This document shows positions 48,901-61,461 of a stretch of 64,000 bases of DNA, piece after piece. The notes below the pieces were generated by a model, which worked only from the letters and a program-made list of their open reading frames with translations, was not told the origin of the DNA and searched no databases. The first letter of the stretch is position 1. Each line of letters opens with the position of its first letter. Both the position numbers and the translations under genes were made by a program. This DNA comes from Gonium pectorale (taxonomy: Eukaryota; Chlorophyta; Chlorophyceae; Chlamydomonadales; Volvocaceae). The DNA lies in assembly GCA_001584585.1 (NCBI GenBank), contig LSYV01000002.1:1881758-1945757 (forward strand), written 5' to 3'.

Positions 48901-51323
48901 CACGCGCGTAATCTTGGGCTCCGTGGAGGCGTCGAGGTAGGCCGAGCAGCGCTCCTGCTCCTCGCCTAGCCGCTGCTCTGCCCGCCGCAGGTACTCGGGG
49001 CAGTCCGTCGACGAAATGAAGTCCTGCGCCTCTTTCTGCGGCACCATTAACGGGGAGGTCAGTTTGAAGGCAGGGGCGGGGAGGGACGTAAGCGATCGGA
49101 TGCAGAGCCACTTTGAAGGGCCGTAAAGCCGTATGCACGTGGTTTGTCTGAGACGCTGCGTACGCGGGGCCCTGCTTGCGACTGCAGGTAGTGAGCATCT
49201 GCTAATACGTCCACAAGTAGGCATACGCTCGGGAGCACGACATGCCCTTGCTTGTTCCCGTAGGACTCTCTGCACTTAAACGGGAGCAGCAACTGTGCCT
49301 CGGTCTCAGGCTTGTGGCACCCTGCCTTTCTAGTCCTTGCATATGATAGCCCATCCTGCCCATGGTAAGTCCTCGCCCCGGCTTGCAGCCCCGACTCGCA
49401 AGGACCGGGCACCTTGTAGAACTCTGCGGCTGCCGCCAGGAAGTGCTTCTCAAAGTCCTCCACGTACACGGCGTGCCCCAGGTCAACCAGCATCTGCGTC
49501 ACGCTCTTGATGAGGCCCCGCTCAATCATCTCGCCCTGGGGGACAGGGCGGTGCGCAAAGTGCGGTACATGCCGCCAAGCTCAGGTGCGGTGAGGGCCAT
49601 CGTCGTCCGGTACATGTTGCCGGGAGGGTGCTTCAGGATAACCATCATGCCTCAGGCGCGTCGCTCATGCACTGCTGTGAGGGGCTAAGGTACTTGAAAG
49701 TACCGCGGCTGCACGGACTCCTGTTGTGGAGGGGCCCGGCAGCACCTGTCTCCTGTCACCGTAACACTGTGGCATGCACTTCGCAAGGCCATCTCCTGTT
49801 GGTCAGTTCCCCCGAACCCTAGCATCCGTTAGCGCGAGAATTCGGGATGGGCATCGGAGAGTGCAGAGACGGGCTGCGTCACCACGTAACGATGGCACCA
49901 ATACTTGTGTTGCGGACTCCCAAGTAGCTTTGCAGATTAAACCAAGCGCCTACGGACGCAAGGACGTAGCCCCCTTTTGACAGCAGACACAGCTATACCC
50001 CAGTGCGGGACTGAGCAGGAATTTTGGCGTGCAGAAACCTCGTGCGGTCGACTTTCCCATCCCACACCAGGACCGCAAACCCAGGCAGCAGCGCACGATC
50101 AGCGCGCGCGGTGCCCTCCATGAGCTTCTTCGCACCTGGCGCTCCTTCAGAATGAGCTGCATGAGGATGGTCAGCAGGCGCTCCTGGATCTGCCGGTTGC
50201 GCACCACCTGGTCGCGCCACAGCTCTAGGCCCAGCGCGAACACGGGCGTCTTCTGCTGCTGCACCACGAAGGTGCGATCCATGTACTGCGAGAGGGCGAG
50301 ACAGGCCAGGCGAGGAGAGTACAACCCCCGTAGCAAGACCAGTGATTGGGACAATGATGTGGTCGAGCAAAGACCCGCCTTGCATGCTAGCATAGGCACT
50401 GTCCCTGAACTTGCAGGCCACAGTGTCTGTGAACACAGCAGCGTCCGAGGGCTGCAAGGCGGTGCTAGCCCCGCCTTCCCATTCAGAGCCCGCGCGCAGC
50501 GCCCGTGTGCGCCCCTGCACTTCATCCCTCTCACCATCAGGATGTCCCGAATCATTTGCGTGGATTTGTTGTGCTCATCCCAGCGCTTCTTTAGCTCCTT
50601 GAGAAACGGGGCGCCCTCCTTCCCCTCAATCTTGCTGGCTATGTCCGTCAGGTGTGCTGTGAGCGTGTTGATGAGGCCGTCGTAGAGTCGGGGGCCGTAC
50701 TTGTGGAGAACCATGTTGTAGGCGTTCCTGCAGGGATGTTCAAGCCTCACGCACAGCGGCGTATCGACAAGTGGGCTAGCGCAGCGAAGCCTACTTCCTG
50801 TGCCAAAGGATTCCAAAGACCGGAGCCTGAACCACAGCCCGAACCCGAAGTCCTGAAGACCTAAAGTTCAGTGAGAGCCACCTCCCAAGTTCCCTGGCTA
50901 CCGGGATGCGTGGCAGCCAAAACCCTGTCACGTCTAGGCACAGGCCAACCAGTCTCCCATGCGGCAACCCCTACCCTAGTCGCTGCTAGCGCCTGTAGCG
51001 GTCCTACCTGTACAGCTCCTCAAAGCTGAGGCCGCTTGCGTTCTGGTTGTGAATTTCACGGATGGCATCCTCGAGGACCTTCCACGTTTTTTCTGCGGGG
51101 CATTGCGGGGCATCACGCTGCACGGTTGAGGCAGCCAACAGACACAACGTCGGCATGAGACCCCTTGCTATCGCGCTGGGAGCCCACCTGCATAGTGGGG
51201 GTCGATACTGATGGGGTGCCTGAATGGCTCGATCTTTATCTGCACAGACGAGGCAATGTAAGGGACTCAGAGCATGCATAGGAGCTGCCAGGTGCAGCGA
51301 CCACGCACCATGCCCTTCTTCAT
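42911..51323 (-). CDS. CUL3: Cullin-3, scaffold of BTB-type E3 ubiquitin ligases (734 aa)
   Basis: Nineteen exons close in phase: 51323-51309, 51239-51188, 51092-51008, 50727-50535, 50285-50136, 49535-49413, 49035-48874, 48597-48478, 48167-48030, 47338-47297, 47056-46914, 46238-46103, 45871-45743, 44625-44560, 44366-44163, 44003-43923, 43698-43594, 43391-43302, 43081-42911. The length fits CUL3. The N-terminal repeats begin [20 protein letters not shown] and contain [20 protein letters not shown], the CUL3 signature region for BTB adaptors. The cullin homology domain has [52 protein letters not shown] and TTGSWPT for RBX1 binding. The C terminus carries the neddylation site [11 protein letters not shown] and the winged-helix end RKFYTYVA. 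The 15-nt first exon (MKKGM) is inferred from splice sites and is the least certain part. Intron 13 contains a BTA1-derived fragment. Confidence 0.94.
45118..45652 (-). pseudogene. Truncated BTA1 promoter/exon-1 copy inside CUL3 intron 13
   Basis: This is copy B of the 40734-41313 segment, in the same orientation. The ATG and MGAGG are kept, but an indel just after shifts the frame, so translation from that ATG stops within about 17 codons. A displaced frame still reads [14 protein letters not shown], matching KDDLTVLRHMWFGS of BTA1. Nothing homologous to BTA1 exon 2 or later was found nearby. It is a relic of a segmental duplication, not a retrocopy, because it includes the upstream non-transcribed side. 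Confidence 0.85.
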
Positions 51324-51854
51324 GCTGCTGCCTCGCTTCACAAGTCTCCGAGGTAATTTCGGTCACAACAATGGTCTATGCAAGCCCTTGGCTTCCTCGT
51401 GTGGCACTACCACGGGCAACCACCGCGAGGAACCTGCGTCCTCAACCGGCCCTCCCCCGCCTAGTGCCCCTGCACCTATATGCCCTAGGCTATCGTATCG
51501 TATCGTCGACAGTGTTGCTTCGCATAACAAGGACAACAGCCGGGGCAGGAATAGAAATTGCTACGAGTGACAGTCACCACGAAAGGCTATAAGCACAGAC
51601 AGGGAGAGGGTACAGGCCGGGGAGACCTAAGAGCAGGGGCAACAACGACAACGCGTACCGCACGGCAGGAAGCAAGAAGAGGCTTGGCCCCGATCAGCTG
51701 ATTAACTTGTACATTTGCTGCCATCTAAATGTAATCCGGTCAAAACAACGCTATCCTCTTAACAAGCGTGTCGTTGATCTCGCGCGCCATTTGTTTCTGC
51801 TTCGGTGATGCGCCCCCTTTGAATGAAATCGTGTAAACGACCGCCTCTGCAAAC
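51324..51854. promoter_or_regulatory. Bidirectional promoter region of CUL3 and NUP160
   Basis: This 531-bp segment separates the divergent starts of CUL3 (51323, minus) and NUP160 (51855, plus). Open frames here have no signature. No element was assigned. Confidence 0.4.
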
Positions 51855-54800
51855 ATGAGCAGCCTCAATGCGGCGCTGAGGCAGGAGACTGCGTTTGTCT
51901 CGCCCGCGCAGCCGCACCAGGCCAGCGCCCTTGCGCCAGGATGGGCCAGCCACAGCACGGGAGCCTCCAGCGTGCTCTACGATTTCACACTGCAGGGCGT
52001 CGGCGGCGCGCTCTTCCTACAGGACTGCGTCCGGGGTGCGCAACCCGAGCGTGGCATACACTGGCAAATTGAAAACAGCGTCTCGGGGGCGCTGCATCTC
52101 ACCGAGTTCACCGTCCATGGCGGGGCGGCGGGCCCGCGCACGACGGTGGAGGTCGGGTTCCGGCTGTTCCCCGCCCTTGCCGCCACGGGCACCCCGGACG
52201 GCCGGCTGCTGCTGGCCGGCCTCCTCAGCAACGGCTACCTGCTCCACACGGAGCTCCACTGCTCCCCCTCCTTGGACGCAGTCCTGTCGGGCCTGTCCGC
52301 AGACACCCTGCGCCCCCTGGACCTGACCCAGCCCCTGGCCTCGCTCGGCACGCCCACCTCTCTCACGGCCACGCCGGAGGCCGTCCTCATCGGCGGCAGC
52401 AATGGCGCTGTCCTCTGCGTGCCCCTCTCCGCCCTCAGCGACTGCAATGCCAGCCGCTGCTATGAGCTGCGCGACAGCAGCTGGGCTCTGACCAAGCTCA
52501 TCCCCGGGATGCTCTACCGCCCGCGACAGCCCGCCGCCCTGGCCTGCGTGCCCGTGGGCCTGGGATCCCGCCAGCTACTGCTGGTCGCGTACGACGACTG
52601 CATGCTCCGTGTCTACAATATCTCGCGCCGGCAGCAGCTGGGCACACTAGAGCTGGACACCCCGGGGGCCGTCCACAGCAGCAGCAGCAGCGGCAGCGCC
52701 TCTGGCGGCTCCGGACGCCACCTGAAGCCCACGTTCTTTGCGGCTGAAGCCCCAGCCGCGGCGGCGGACGCCGGCGCCACGACGAGCAATGGGGTGACAC
52801 TGGTGGCGCAGTTCGAGGCCGCCGACTCTGCGCGCCGCTACACCTTCGCGTACACGCTGTCGGCTTCGGCGGCGGGGCGACTCAGCCTATCGAGCCCCAC
52901 AGCCCTGGCGGTCGAGGACGGAGGCGTTGTGTCGGAGGCGCGCGTGTCGGGTGACACAGTGTGGCTGCTGGTCAAGTCCCAGAGCAGGTCCAAGGTACGC
53001 GTGATGCCAGGACCCGGGGGATCCAGGCAGGGGCACCTCCGCAGTTCGAGTCTGAACAAAGCAATGCAAAATCAGGGAGCCAGTGCGCACTCAACGCGCA
53101 TAGACACGCATAACATCGCGCTCTCCCGTCCGCCGGTCGACAAGTGTCATTGTTGCCTTCGGTGATTGCCATTGAACATGTGCCCTTAAATTCCTAGGTC
53201 CTGGGCTACAGCCGCAGCGCTGGTACGGTCGTCTCGAGCGCCGTCCTGGCGGAGGCGGCCGGGGAGCACGTTGGAGCAGCCGCCGCTGCAGCCAGCAATG
53301 GTGCCGAGGTGGACGAGGTAAGGCCTGGGTGCACATTGCGTAATCCGCTTGCCAATTTTCCCTGGCGAGTTCCGAATGCGGATCGGGAGGCATATGCTTG
53401 TGATGCAGGGGGGCATGAAGGCTTGGTCTTTGGGTACCTTCGGTCCGCTTGTGGTATTTGTCCATACTCCTGAGTTGCTGCGTGATGCCAACAGGAGCTG
53501 TGGGAGTGGCTGCTTGCGGCCTTCCCGACTGAGCTGTCCGCGGAGGCCCAGGTGTGCCAGCAGGTGCTAGTCCCCGGCCAGACGTGCAGGTGAGCTCTGC
53601 GTGGGTCCCTGGGGCTGCGGGGGTCTGGTAAGTGGTTCAGCAGCACTGGTGCGCTCCCGATGGACAGACGTTGCCTGGCCCTGGGCCCCAGCCCAACTGC
53701 AGACCCATCTCACGCCCTCCAAACCGACTTCACGCCGCCTTGCTTGTGCGTTACGCCCTGCACATGCCCATGTCCTGTCTGTAACCCCTCCACACACATG
53801 AGCGCAATGACGCTTCATGACGGCAAAACCTCGTTCCCGCGACAGGGCTTCCCTCCGTGACGCCCTGTCCTACCACGGCGCCACGCTCCGGCCCAACGAC
53901 GTGGACGTTGCACCGCCTGGCGTGCTGCGCGGCTGGATGCAGTCCGCGGTGATGGCCATCCAGCGCAGGTGGGCATGCCGGCCCTTGCAATGCAGAGCTT
54001 GGTGGTGTAAGTACATATACTTTTTCCAAGCCGCAGCCGTAAAACACTGTCTACGGTCGCGGCAGCTGGCGCACGTGCCCTCCTGAGCACGTGCGCCAGC
54101 CGCCGCGACCGTAGACAGTGTTTTGCGGCTTGGTATCATGCAGCTCCCCACTTCATTCGTTTGAAAGTATTCGGTTGCATGCGCAACGCCGACGGCGCTG
54201 TTTCCGCGACTGTTCCTCGTCGATTCGACCCGCAGGACGCCCACCGCATCGCCCGCCGAGTGCTGGCAAACCTTCCTGTCCACCTACCGCGCCGCCTGGG
54301 CGCGCCGCCACCCGCCCCTGGGTCTGGTGTTGAACCGCGCGTCCCCCTTGTGGTTGGGCCTGGCGCGCGGCGGCTCCGTGCTGGCCGTGCTGCGCCGCGG
54401 CACGGCCGTGGAGGCGCTTCAGGGCGCGGACGTGACGGGCGCGGGCGCGTTGGAGCTGCCGCCGCACCTGGACGCAGTTCACCGCTGCGCGGCGGAGGCG
54501 GGGGCGCTGCTGGGGCCGTTGGCGGGCGAGGGCTGCCTGGCGCTGCTGGCAGCAGGTGAGGGGTAGCGAGGGGGCATCTGGAGACCGGTTGAGTGGGCGC
54601 AGGGGAGGTCGCGGTCTGTAGCTCTGTACTGCGGTTACCAGCGTGCGTATCGCATCCACGTCCGCATACGACGTAGGTAACAATCTTAAGTGGCATTGCG
54701 AAAAGAAAATCGTGTTAGAGAGCGGTGGGCTGTGTGGGGTACCTCGCGTGACGGGGTTCACACTGGCGTTGCCTTGACCTTCACCTGGCGCGTGTCTCTG

Positions 54801-57800
54801 CCTCACACGCTCCACCCCAGGCGTGGACCCCCTGGAGCGGTTGCTGCCGCGCCTCAGCGAGCTCTGGTTCGGCGGGCCGGGGGCACCCGGGTCCATGGGC
54901 GCGGCCGGGGGCGGCAGTGTCGGAGGCGCGCCGGGAGGCGGCCGCGCGGCGGCGCTGACGGATAGCGCCCGGGAGGCGCAGCAGCGCTGGCGGCAGCGGC
55001 GGCAGCAGCTCATCATCGCGTGCGGTCAGCGGCTGGGCGGCCTGGCCAATCCGGTGGCATCCGTCCAGTGAGTTCCTCCACTGGCGGCAGTAGGGCATCG
55101 CCCCGTGCACATGACCGATGTGACCGATGTGACAGATTTGCTCGTGAGGCGTCCGTGCGGAGTTGGTGCGCCTGCTCAGGGGTTGAGGCGTGGGGTCACT
55201 TCAGCCTCGATGGCACGCTGGTGCCTGTAAGAAACCGGGGTGCGTGGGTAGTGCGCGGTCAGTATGCATGGCGCGTGATCCCATCCTGAACTGGTGCATG
55301 TCTGCGCGAGGGTCGCGTGCTGAAGGCTTCCTCCATGCCGCAGGTCCTACCTTGGGCTGCTGCGGCTGATGGGCGCTCAGGCCGCGGGCGAACTCGCGGC
55401 CGGGGCGGCGCACGGGAGCTCGGCCGGCGCGCTGACCCCCAGCAGGGCGGCGGCCTCGTTCCTCATCTCAACCTGCCGCCAGGTGAGGCACTCGCCTCAA
55501 GTGGCCAGGCGCCCCGTGGACAATGAAGTTGCCGCGCGTGGCGTGCGCGCATGCGGCCGCACCGCTCGAGCGGGCGTGACAAGCAAAGGACCGCATTCGT
55601 GGCCCTCCCACCCTCCCAGCCTGACGAGGAGCGAATGCTGCTGGCGCCCAGCCCGTCTATATCAAAACCCTTTTCCTCAAAGTCCCAGCATGATGACGGC
55701 CTGGCGCACTACCCTGCCCCGCAGGGCAGCGCCATGCTTTCATTTCTGTGGGGAGTGTTGCGTCACATGCTGCCACGCACATGACATCCGCTGCCCTCCC
55801 CCCCCTGCAGGTCTCCCGCGCGGCAGCAGCCGCCGCGCGCGACGCCGCTCTGCTGCTGGGCCTGCTGGTCCAGCAGTGCGGCCTGGGCCCGGTGCCGCTA
55901 GAGCGCGGCGCGCTGGGGCGGCTGGAGGCGGTTCTGCTGCCCGAGGCGTGCGAGCTGCTGCGCCGCTCCGCCCTGGGGCTGTGGCTCACCGGCACGTCCT
56001 CGTCTCAGGGTGAGCTCAGAAGCGCCGCGTCCTCACGTTTCGTGCTCGGCGAGGCAACGCGTGTTCAGGCAGGCGCGTTACAGGCAGGCAGGCGCGTTAC
56101 AGGACTTGATACGGCCCGCCAGACCTTTACTGTTCGGCGGGCGTTTGGAATGCGTATCCGTGTTGTGCAAGCTAGAAGGCAGTGATAGCATTTCGCTCTC
56201 ACGTCATCAAGCGCACTGAGTTGCTAGCCGGTCGGGTCCAACGGTGAAGTGCTGTCCCACGCCGCGCTGCGCACATGGCCGCAGACGAGGCAACCGACAT
56301 GGAGCCCGCCCTCAGCGCGCTGCGCCACCTGCGCCTCGGGCCCAACTCCCCCGCCAAGCGCACGCATGCGGAGGGCCCGGGCGCGGAGGCGGGCGCTGCG
56401 GGCGCGGAGGCGGATGCGCCCTCGGCGGCATCGGGCGACGTGTCACTCGCGGCCCGGCTACTGCCCGCCTTCTGCTCGGCGTACGCGGGCGGGCGTGGCG
56501 GGCGGCTGGACCTGCTTACGGGCGCGGAGGCGGCGGGCCTGCTCTTCACGCTCCACCTGCAATACGGTACGCGTCGCTCCTTGCAGATGGGCGCCATGGG
56601 TCGTTGCTCGTACCTCAGGCGATGGTGTGTTGCTCAGCCTCGCCCTTGATTGCCGTTTGCGCTTCACAGCGATGGTGCGATTGTCCATGACACTGCACGA
56701 GCACCACAGTATGTATCCTGAGGCGAACATCTACACTCGTACCCGAACTCGAGTACGCGAACGCCATGCTACCCATGCTCTGTCTCGCAGGCGAGCAGCC
56801 CAGTTCCTCTATGGCGGCCAGGGTTCTGCAACTGGGCTACCAGCTCTTCCAGGTGGGCAGCGACGCGAGGAGTGTCAACAGCACAGTGCATGCGTGTGCG
56901 CGTGTGCTAAGAGCAAGCGTGGCAGCCGTGGATGTGTGACTATGGTGCCTGCGGCAAGGCAAAGCGACTCTGACGGCCCTGTGACTCTTTCGCGGAACGC
57001 CGCCCGGAACGTGATTACGCGTGCCGCACGCACTGCCTGTTGAGCATGGCTTCATTCTGGTCGACTTCCCGACCGGGGCCCCAGGCCGGCGAGTACGGCA
57101 ACTTGGCGGAGCTCGCGGCCCTAGCCGGCGCTACCGGCGCCTCCGAGGCTGGGCCGCAGTTTCTCCGCGGTCTGGGCATCACGTGCGCGCTGGCGCTGGA
57201 GCGGCAGCAGCAGCAGGGGATGCGACAGCTGCCGGGGCAACCGCAGGGCGGCGCCGCGGCGGAGCGCCGCGCGGAGCGGATCGGGGAGGCCGCCGGCTGC
57301 TTCTTCCGCGCGGCCGCCAGCCTGGCGTCAGGTAGGAAGTCCTGCGGCTCGAGTAAGCGGGCGGTATCCGTCTGACAAGACTACCCGTGACCAGGTCCAC
57401 ATTCTACGCGGTTGGTGCACTTGCGCAATTGCACAGGCGCCGTGGCTCGCTCTTGTGCAGGCCCCGGGCACCGCAGGTTTGTGAACATTCCGGACGTACA
57501 TCACAATTCCGCCTTGCCCTTTGCCCCGCGTTAATACCGCCGCGTTGCCACCTCCGCAGAGGCGGGCGACACGCTGCGCTCCATCCTGCGCGACCTGCGT
57601 GCCGAGCTCAGCGGCAGCAGCAAGCAGCCGGAGGCGGGCGCCGCCGACGCGGTGCCCTCGCGCTCGGCGTCCGCGCGGCAGCCGCAGCGGCGCGAGGTGG
57701 CGCTCCTGCAGCTGCACTTTTGCGAGGCGGTGATGCAGCTGTTTGAGCGGGAGGGCGCGCCCGAGGGGGCAGTGCTGTTCGCGGCGGCTGCGCTGGAGCA

Positions 57801-60800
57801 CCTGCGCGCTGCCTACGGGTGAGTTCCCACAGTGATCACGAATCGCGGTTTCACGCGCAAGCGAGTAGCGGCCCGACCTAGGACGCTTGATACCGGTAGT
57901 GCAGGTCCGAGCGGTGATGGCCGTCTACTAATGTGGCCCATCGCAGGCACACCGCCGAGGCCGGCGCGGCCTCAGCCTCCAGCCGGGGAGCTGCAGACAG
58001 CGGCGCCGACGCCGCCGCCCCGCTGCTGCCCGGCGAGGAGCCGCTGATGCGCGCCGCCGCTGCTGCGGCGGAGTCGCAACGCGCCGCGCGTGAGGGGCGG
58101 CTATGGAGCAACATCTACAGCTACTGCGTGGACCTGCGCCAGTACGAGAGGGCGTACGGCGCGCTGCTGGCTAACCCGCTGCCGGCCGCCCGGCTGCAGA
58201 GCCTGCGCCACCTTGTGCACGTGCTGGCCCAGGAGGGGCAGCTGCAGGTGCGCGCGTGGGCGGATGTTATTGTGCGGGAGCTGGGGAAGGGAGGGGTTCT
58301 GCTCGCGCACGACTGGGCGCAAGGGGCATCGGATACGGTATGACGGCGGCATGCAAGCTGACGGGCGGGGACGTTTCTGTTCTGTAGCGTCCTGCGATGC
58401 GGCCCAGCTTAGGCTGATGGCTGCGTGGATGATGGAAGGGTCGTCGGGTTGAATGTGTTTAGTAGGCAGTCCTGTCAGCTGGCAATTGGGGGGCGAGCTT
58501 GGGGCTGCATTGGTTTGTCGGTAGTTACGCAACCCCATTCGCTTCCCCAACGCTTGCGCGGATGACCCGATTGCAGACGCTTTGTACGCTGCCGTTCGCC
58601 GGAATAGCCGTCCTGACTCCGGCGGACGCGGTGGCCAGCGGCGCCGCCGCGAACGGCGGCACCCGCACCGTGTCTCTGCTGTCGGAGGCTCTGGACCTGC
58701 TGCACCGCCGCGCGCACAATTGCGACCTAGCGGAGAGCCCCCAGCCTTACAAGGTGCGCCGGCAGAGCTGGTGCCAAGTGGGCCCTGACGCATGCCCGGT
58801 CATGCCGCCCTGCTCTGCCCAATACAGGTGGCCAGCTGCCCATGCCTGAGCTGCTGCATGCGGACTCTTGTCTCAGTCTGGGTCGTTTGTTTGTGCACAC
58901 CTCATTCGGTTTCCGCCAGGTGCTGTATGACTTCCTGGTCTGCCGCTCCGACTTCAAGGGCGCCGCTCGTGCCATGGCCGCCTACGCGTGGCGCCTACGG
59001 GCGGAAGCGCCGGGAACGGAGGCGGCAGTGTCGGAGGCGTTGCGCGCTTACGGTATGTGCGCGCTGGGCTGCGACCGTCATACAGCTAGCTTGAAGACGT
59101 CTTGGTTGAGTATACTTGGTTTTATTGCACCCCTTGAACGGCTTGGCGTCGGCCTCAGGGGTTGCTACTTTAGGACCGGTTCATTCCGTACCGTTCATGT
59201 GTACATCCACATAACCCTCGACCCGACATGCAGACCTGGCGATCAACTGCCTGTCCCTGCTGGATCCCGAGGACGCCTGGCTGGACCTGACCGACACGTG
59301 GGTCGAGAAGCTCACACCGCGCTCACATGCCCACACGGGAGCGGCCCTGCCGGGCGCGCCTTCGGGCGGTGCTGCGGGCGGCGCTGCTGGCCAGGCCCGG
59401 GGCGCGCAGGGAGCCACAGTGGACGTGGCTCCGGTGGCGACTGTCAAGAGCTTGCAGCGGGAGAGGACCATGCTCCACTACTGCGCGCTCGTGGCCGCGC
59501 GCGTGCCAGGTGCGAGTATCGCATGCGCTTGTGGCAGCCTATGGCGACCGGAGCCCAGGACCGGAGCCCAGCCACCGCCATAGTTGTAGCCGCTCGATTG
59601 GCCAGCGCTGTAAGGATATAGCATGTGTTCTTGGGTGCTTTATTCAGGGTCGGCCCCCGTATTGCTCAAGTAGCCCTCTCGCCCCGCGTCCCAGGGCTGG
59701 AGCCCATGCGGCAGTGGGACAACGAGGACGCCATCCTGCGCCAGCTGCTACTGATGGGCCGCTACGAGGGGGCGCTGGCTCTGGTGGCCGACTGCTACGG
59801 CGGGCACGGCAGCGAGCCGTGGGTGCGCGCCATGGAGGCCGTTGTGGGCGCGCTGGCCGCCCACTGCACCCGGCTACAGCTTCAGGACGGAGGTACGCCA
59901 AGTGTGCCCGCACTTCCGTGCGGCTGAAACTGCCTTAACAGCATGCGTTGCAATGCGTAAAACCAGCGAAACCAGCGACCTGCGCGCGCCTGTGTAGTGC
60001 ATGACGGGTCGAGCTGCTCTTATCGTGGCCCGAGTCCTGGCGCATCCTCTCTTCTGCTTGCAGGCGTGCCGACGGGCGGCGGCCCGCTGCCGGCTACGGA
60101 CCTGTTCGCCGACGATGCGGACAGCGGAGCGGCCGCCTCGGGCCTCATGACTGCAGGAGACGCGGCCGTTGCAGGGACGCTCGGCGGCCGCGCGGCGCCG
60201 CTGTGGGGCAAGCTGCGGCAGCTGCTGGCACAGGTGGCGGCCACGGAGCAGCAAAGCTTCACTGGCGTCGGCGGCACGGGCGGTGGCGTCAGCGTCAGCT
60301 GGCTCCTGCGTGATGCGGCGGCGGAGGCCGTCCTGCGGACCGACCCCCGCGTGGACCTGCCGCAGTGGCTGCTGGACCTGTTCGTGGTGGGTCGTGGCCA
60401 CCCAGTCTTGGCAAGACTGTAATGCTCTTCTTCTTGGGAGGTAGTAATGACAACAGATTTGCCCATCGCATGGCGTATATGAGTTTGATATCGCAATGGC
60501 CAAACCCTTATAGGTTCCATAGCATCCCGCCCACCTACAACAAGTGGTCGGGCCCTTGCGTCCTGACCCGTCGCGCAAGCTCCCACTCACATTCCGGAAC
60601 GGCATGCGCATCCCCGCGTTCCTCATGCGGCTGCGTATAACCGCAGTGCATTATTGCTCTTCCCTGTTCCCCAGGCATCGGACTTGGACGCGCCGGCCGC
60701 CATGGGCTCCACCGCCTGCGGGCCCGCCTCTCTGCTAGGCCTCTACCTCCGCCACGACCGGCTGGCTGCGGCGGTGGAGCTGGTGGCCAGCCAGGTGGAG

Positions 60801-61461
60801 CAGTGGGGCCGCGCGGACGTGCGGTTGCGGCGGCAACACGGAGCGGCGTGGATGCCCTATCCCCAGGTGCGATCGGACGCGGCAGGCGCTTTTGGCAGCC
60901 AGCGGCCAGTCGGGCGAGGAGAGAATGTGTCATGGCTGCAGCGCTGAGGCGGGGCGTGGTCATGGCATGTTTCGTGCAAGATCAGTACTGGTTTATCTGA
61001 AGTTCAACATACAAATGACTGTGAGTCAGGCACGTAGCCATGCGCAGCAGTAAAACCGCTGAATGACTCATGGCTTGATACCGCTAACCTAAGCAAAGTC
61101 CCCAATCCCCTCCACCTGCGCTGCATCCCCCATTCCTCCTGTGCGCTTGCAGTTGGAGCTGCTGCACACCAAGCTCTCCATTGCGCAGCAGCTGGGCCAG
61201 GAGCGCTCCGTCGCGCTGACGGCGAAACTGAACGCGGCCATGGCAGCGCACCTGGAGCTGGTGGCTACGGACGCGGAGCGCCTGCAGCAAAAGCGGCCGA
61301 CCGGGCCGCCGGGCGGCGTGGATTCCCACGCGGGCGGGCCGCCGCTGCTGACGCTGGGCATGGGAGACAGCACCATGGCGACGCCGGTTACGCCGCTGGG
61401 CGGCGGACTGCCTGTGTTTGGGGCGGCGGTGTTTGGAGCTGGGATCCGGTTGTTTGGGTGA
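51855..61461 (+). CDS. NUP160: Nucleoporin NUP160 (nuclear pore outer-ring subunit), 1713 aa
   Basis: Twenty exons close in phase: 51855-52994, 53198-53317, 53495-53589, 53846-53968, 54236-54555, 54821-55067, 55344-55482, 55811-56009, 56285-56566, 56791-56852, 57085-57331, 57560-57818, 57947-58247, 58577-58753, 58920-59052, 59234-59509, 59695-59892, 60064-60386, 60675-60866, 61153-61461. The first 380 residues are one exon and form the N-terminal propeller region, including SSWALTKLIPGMLYRPRQPA and LLLVAYDDCMLRVYNISRR. The long alpha-solenoid follows, with NUP160-like segments LWSNIYSYCVDLRQYERAY, LVHVLAQEGQLQ, VLYDFLVCRSDFKGAARAM, LAINCLSLLDPEDAWL, ASLLGLYLRHDRLAAAVELV and the end LHTKLSIAQQLGQER. 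It is a core subunit of the Y-complex (NUP107-160). It is longer than typical plant homologues because of Ala/Gly-rich insertions. The intron after exon 4 carries a long hairpin. Confidence 0.9.
54026..54133. repeat. Near-perfect inverted repeat (47-bp stem, 8-nt loop) in NUP160 intron 4
   Basis: Left arm 54026-54078 and right arm 54087-54133 flank an 8-nt loop CCTCCTGA. The arms pair over 47 positions with one mismatch; the left arm has one extra 6-nt segment (GCCGTA). The inner stem contains GGCGCACGTGC / GCACGTGCGCC. Transcribed with the host gene it would fold into a long hairpin RNA; a small foldback element is the alternative. Confidence 0.9.
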
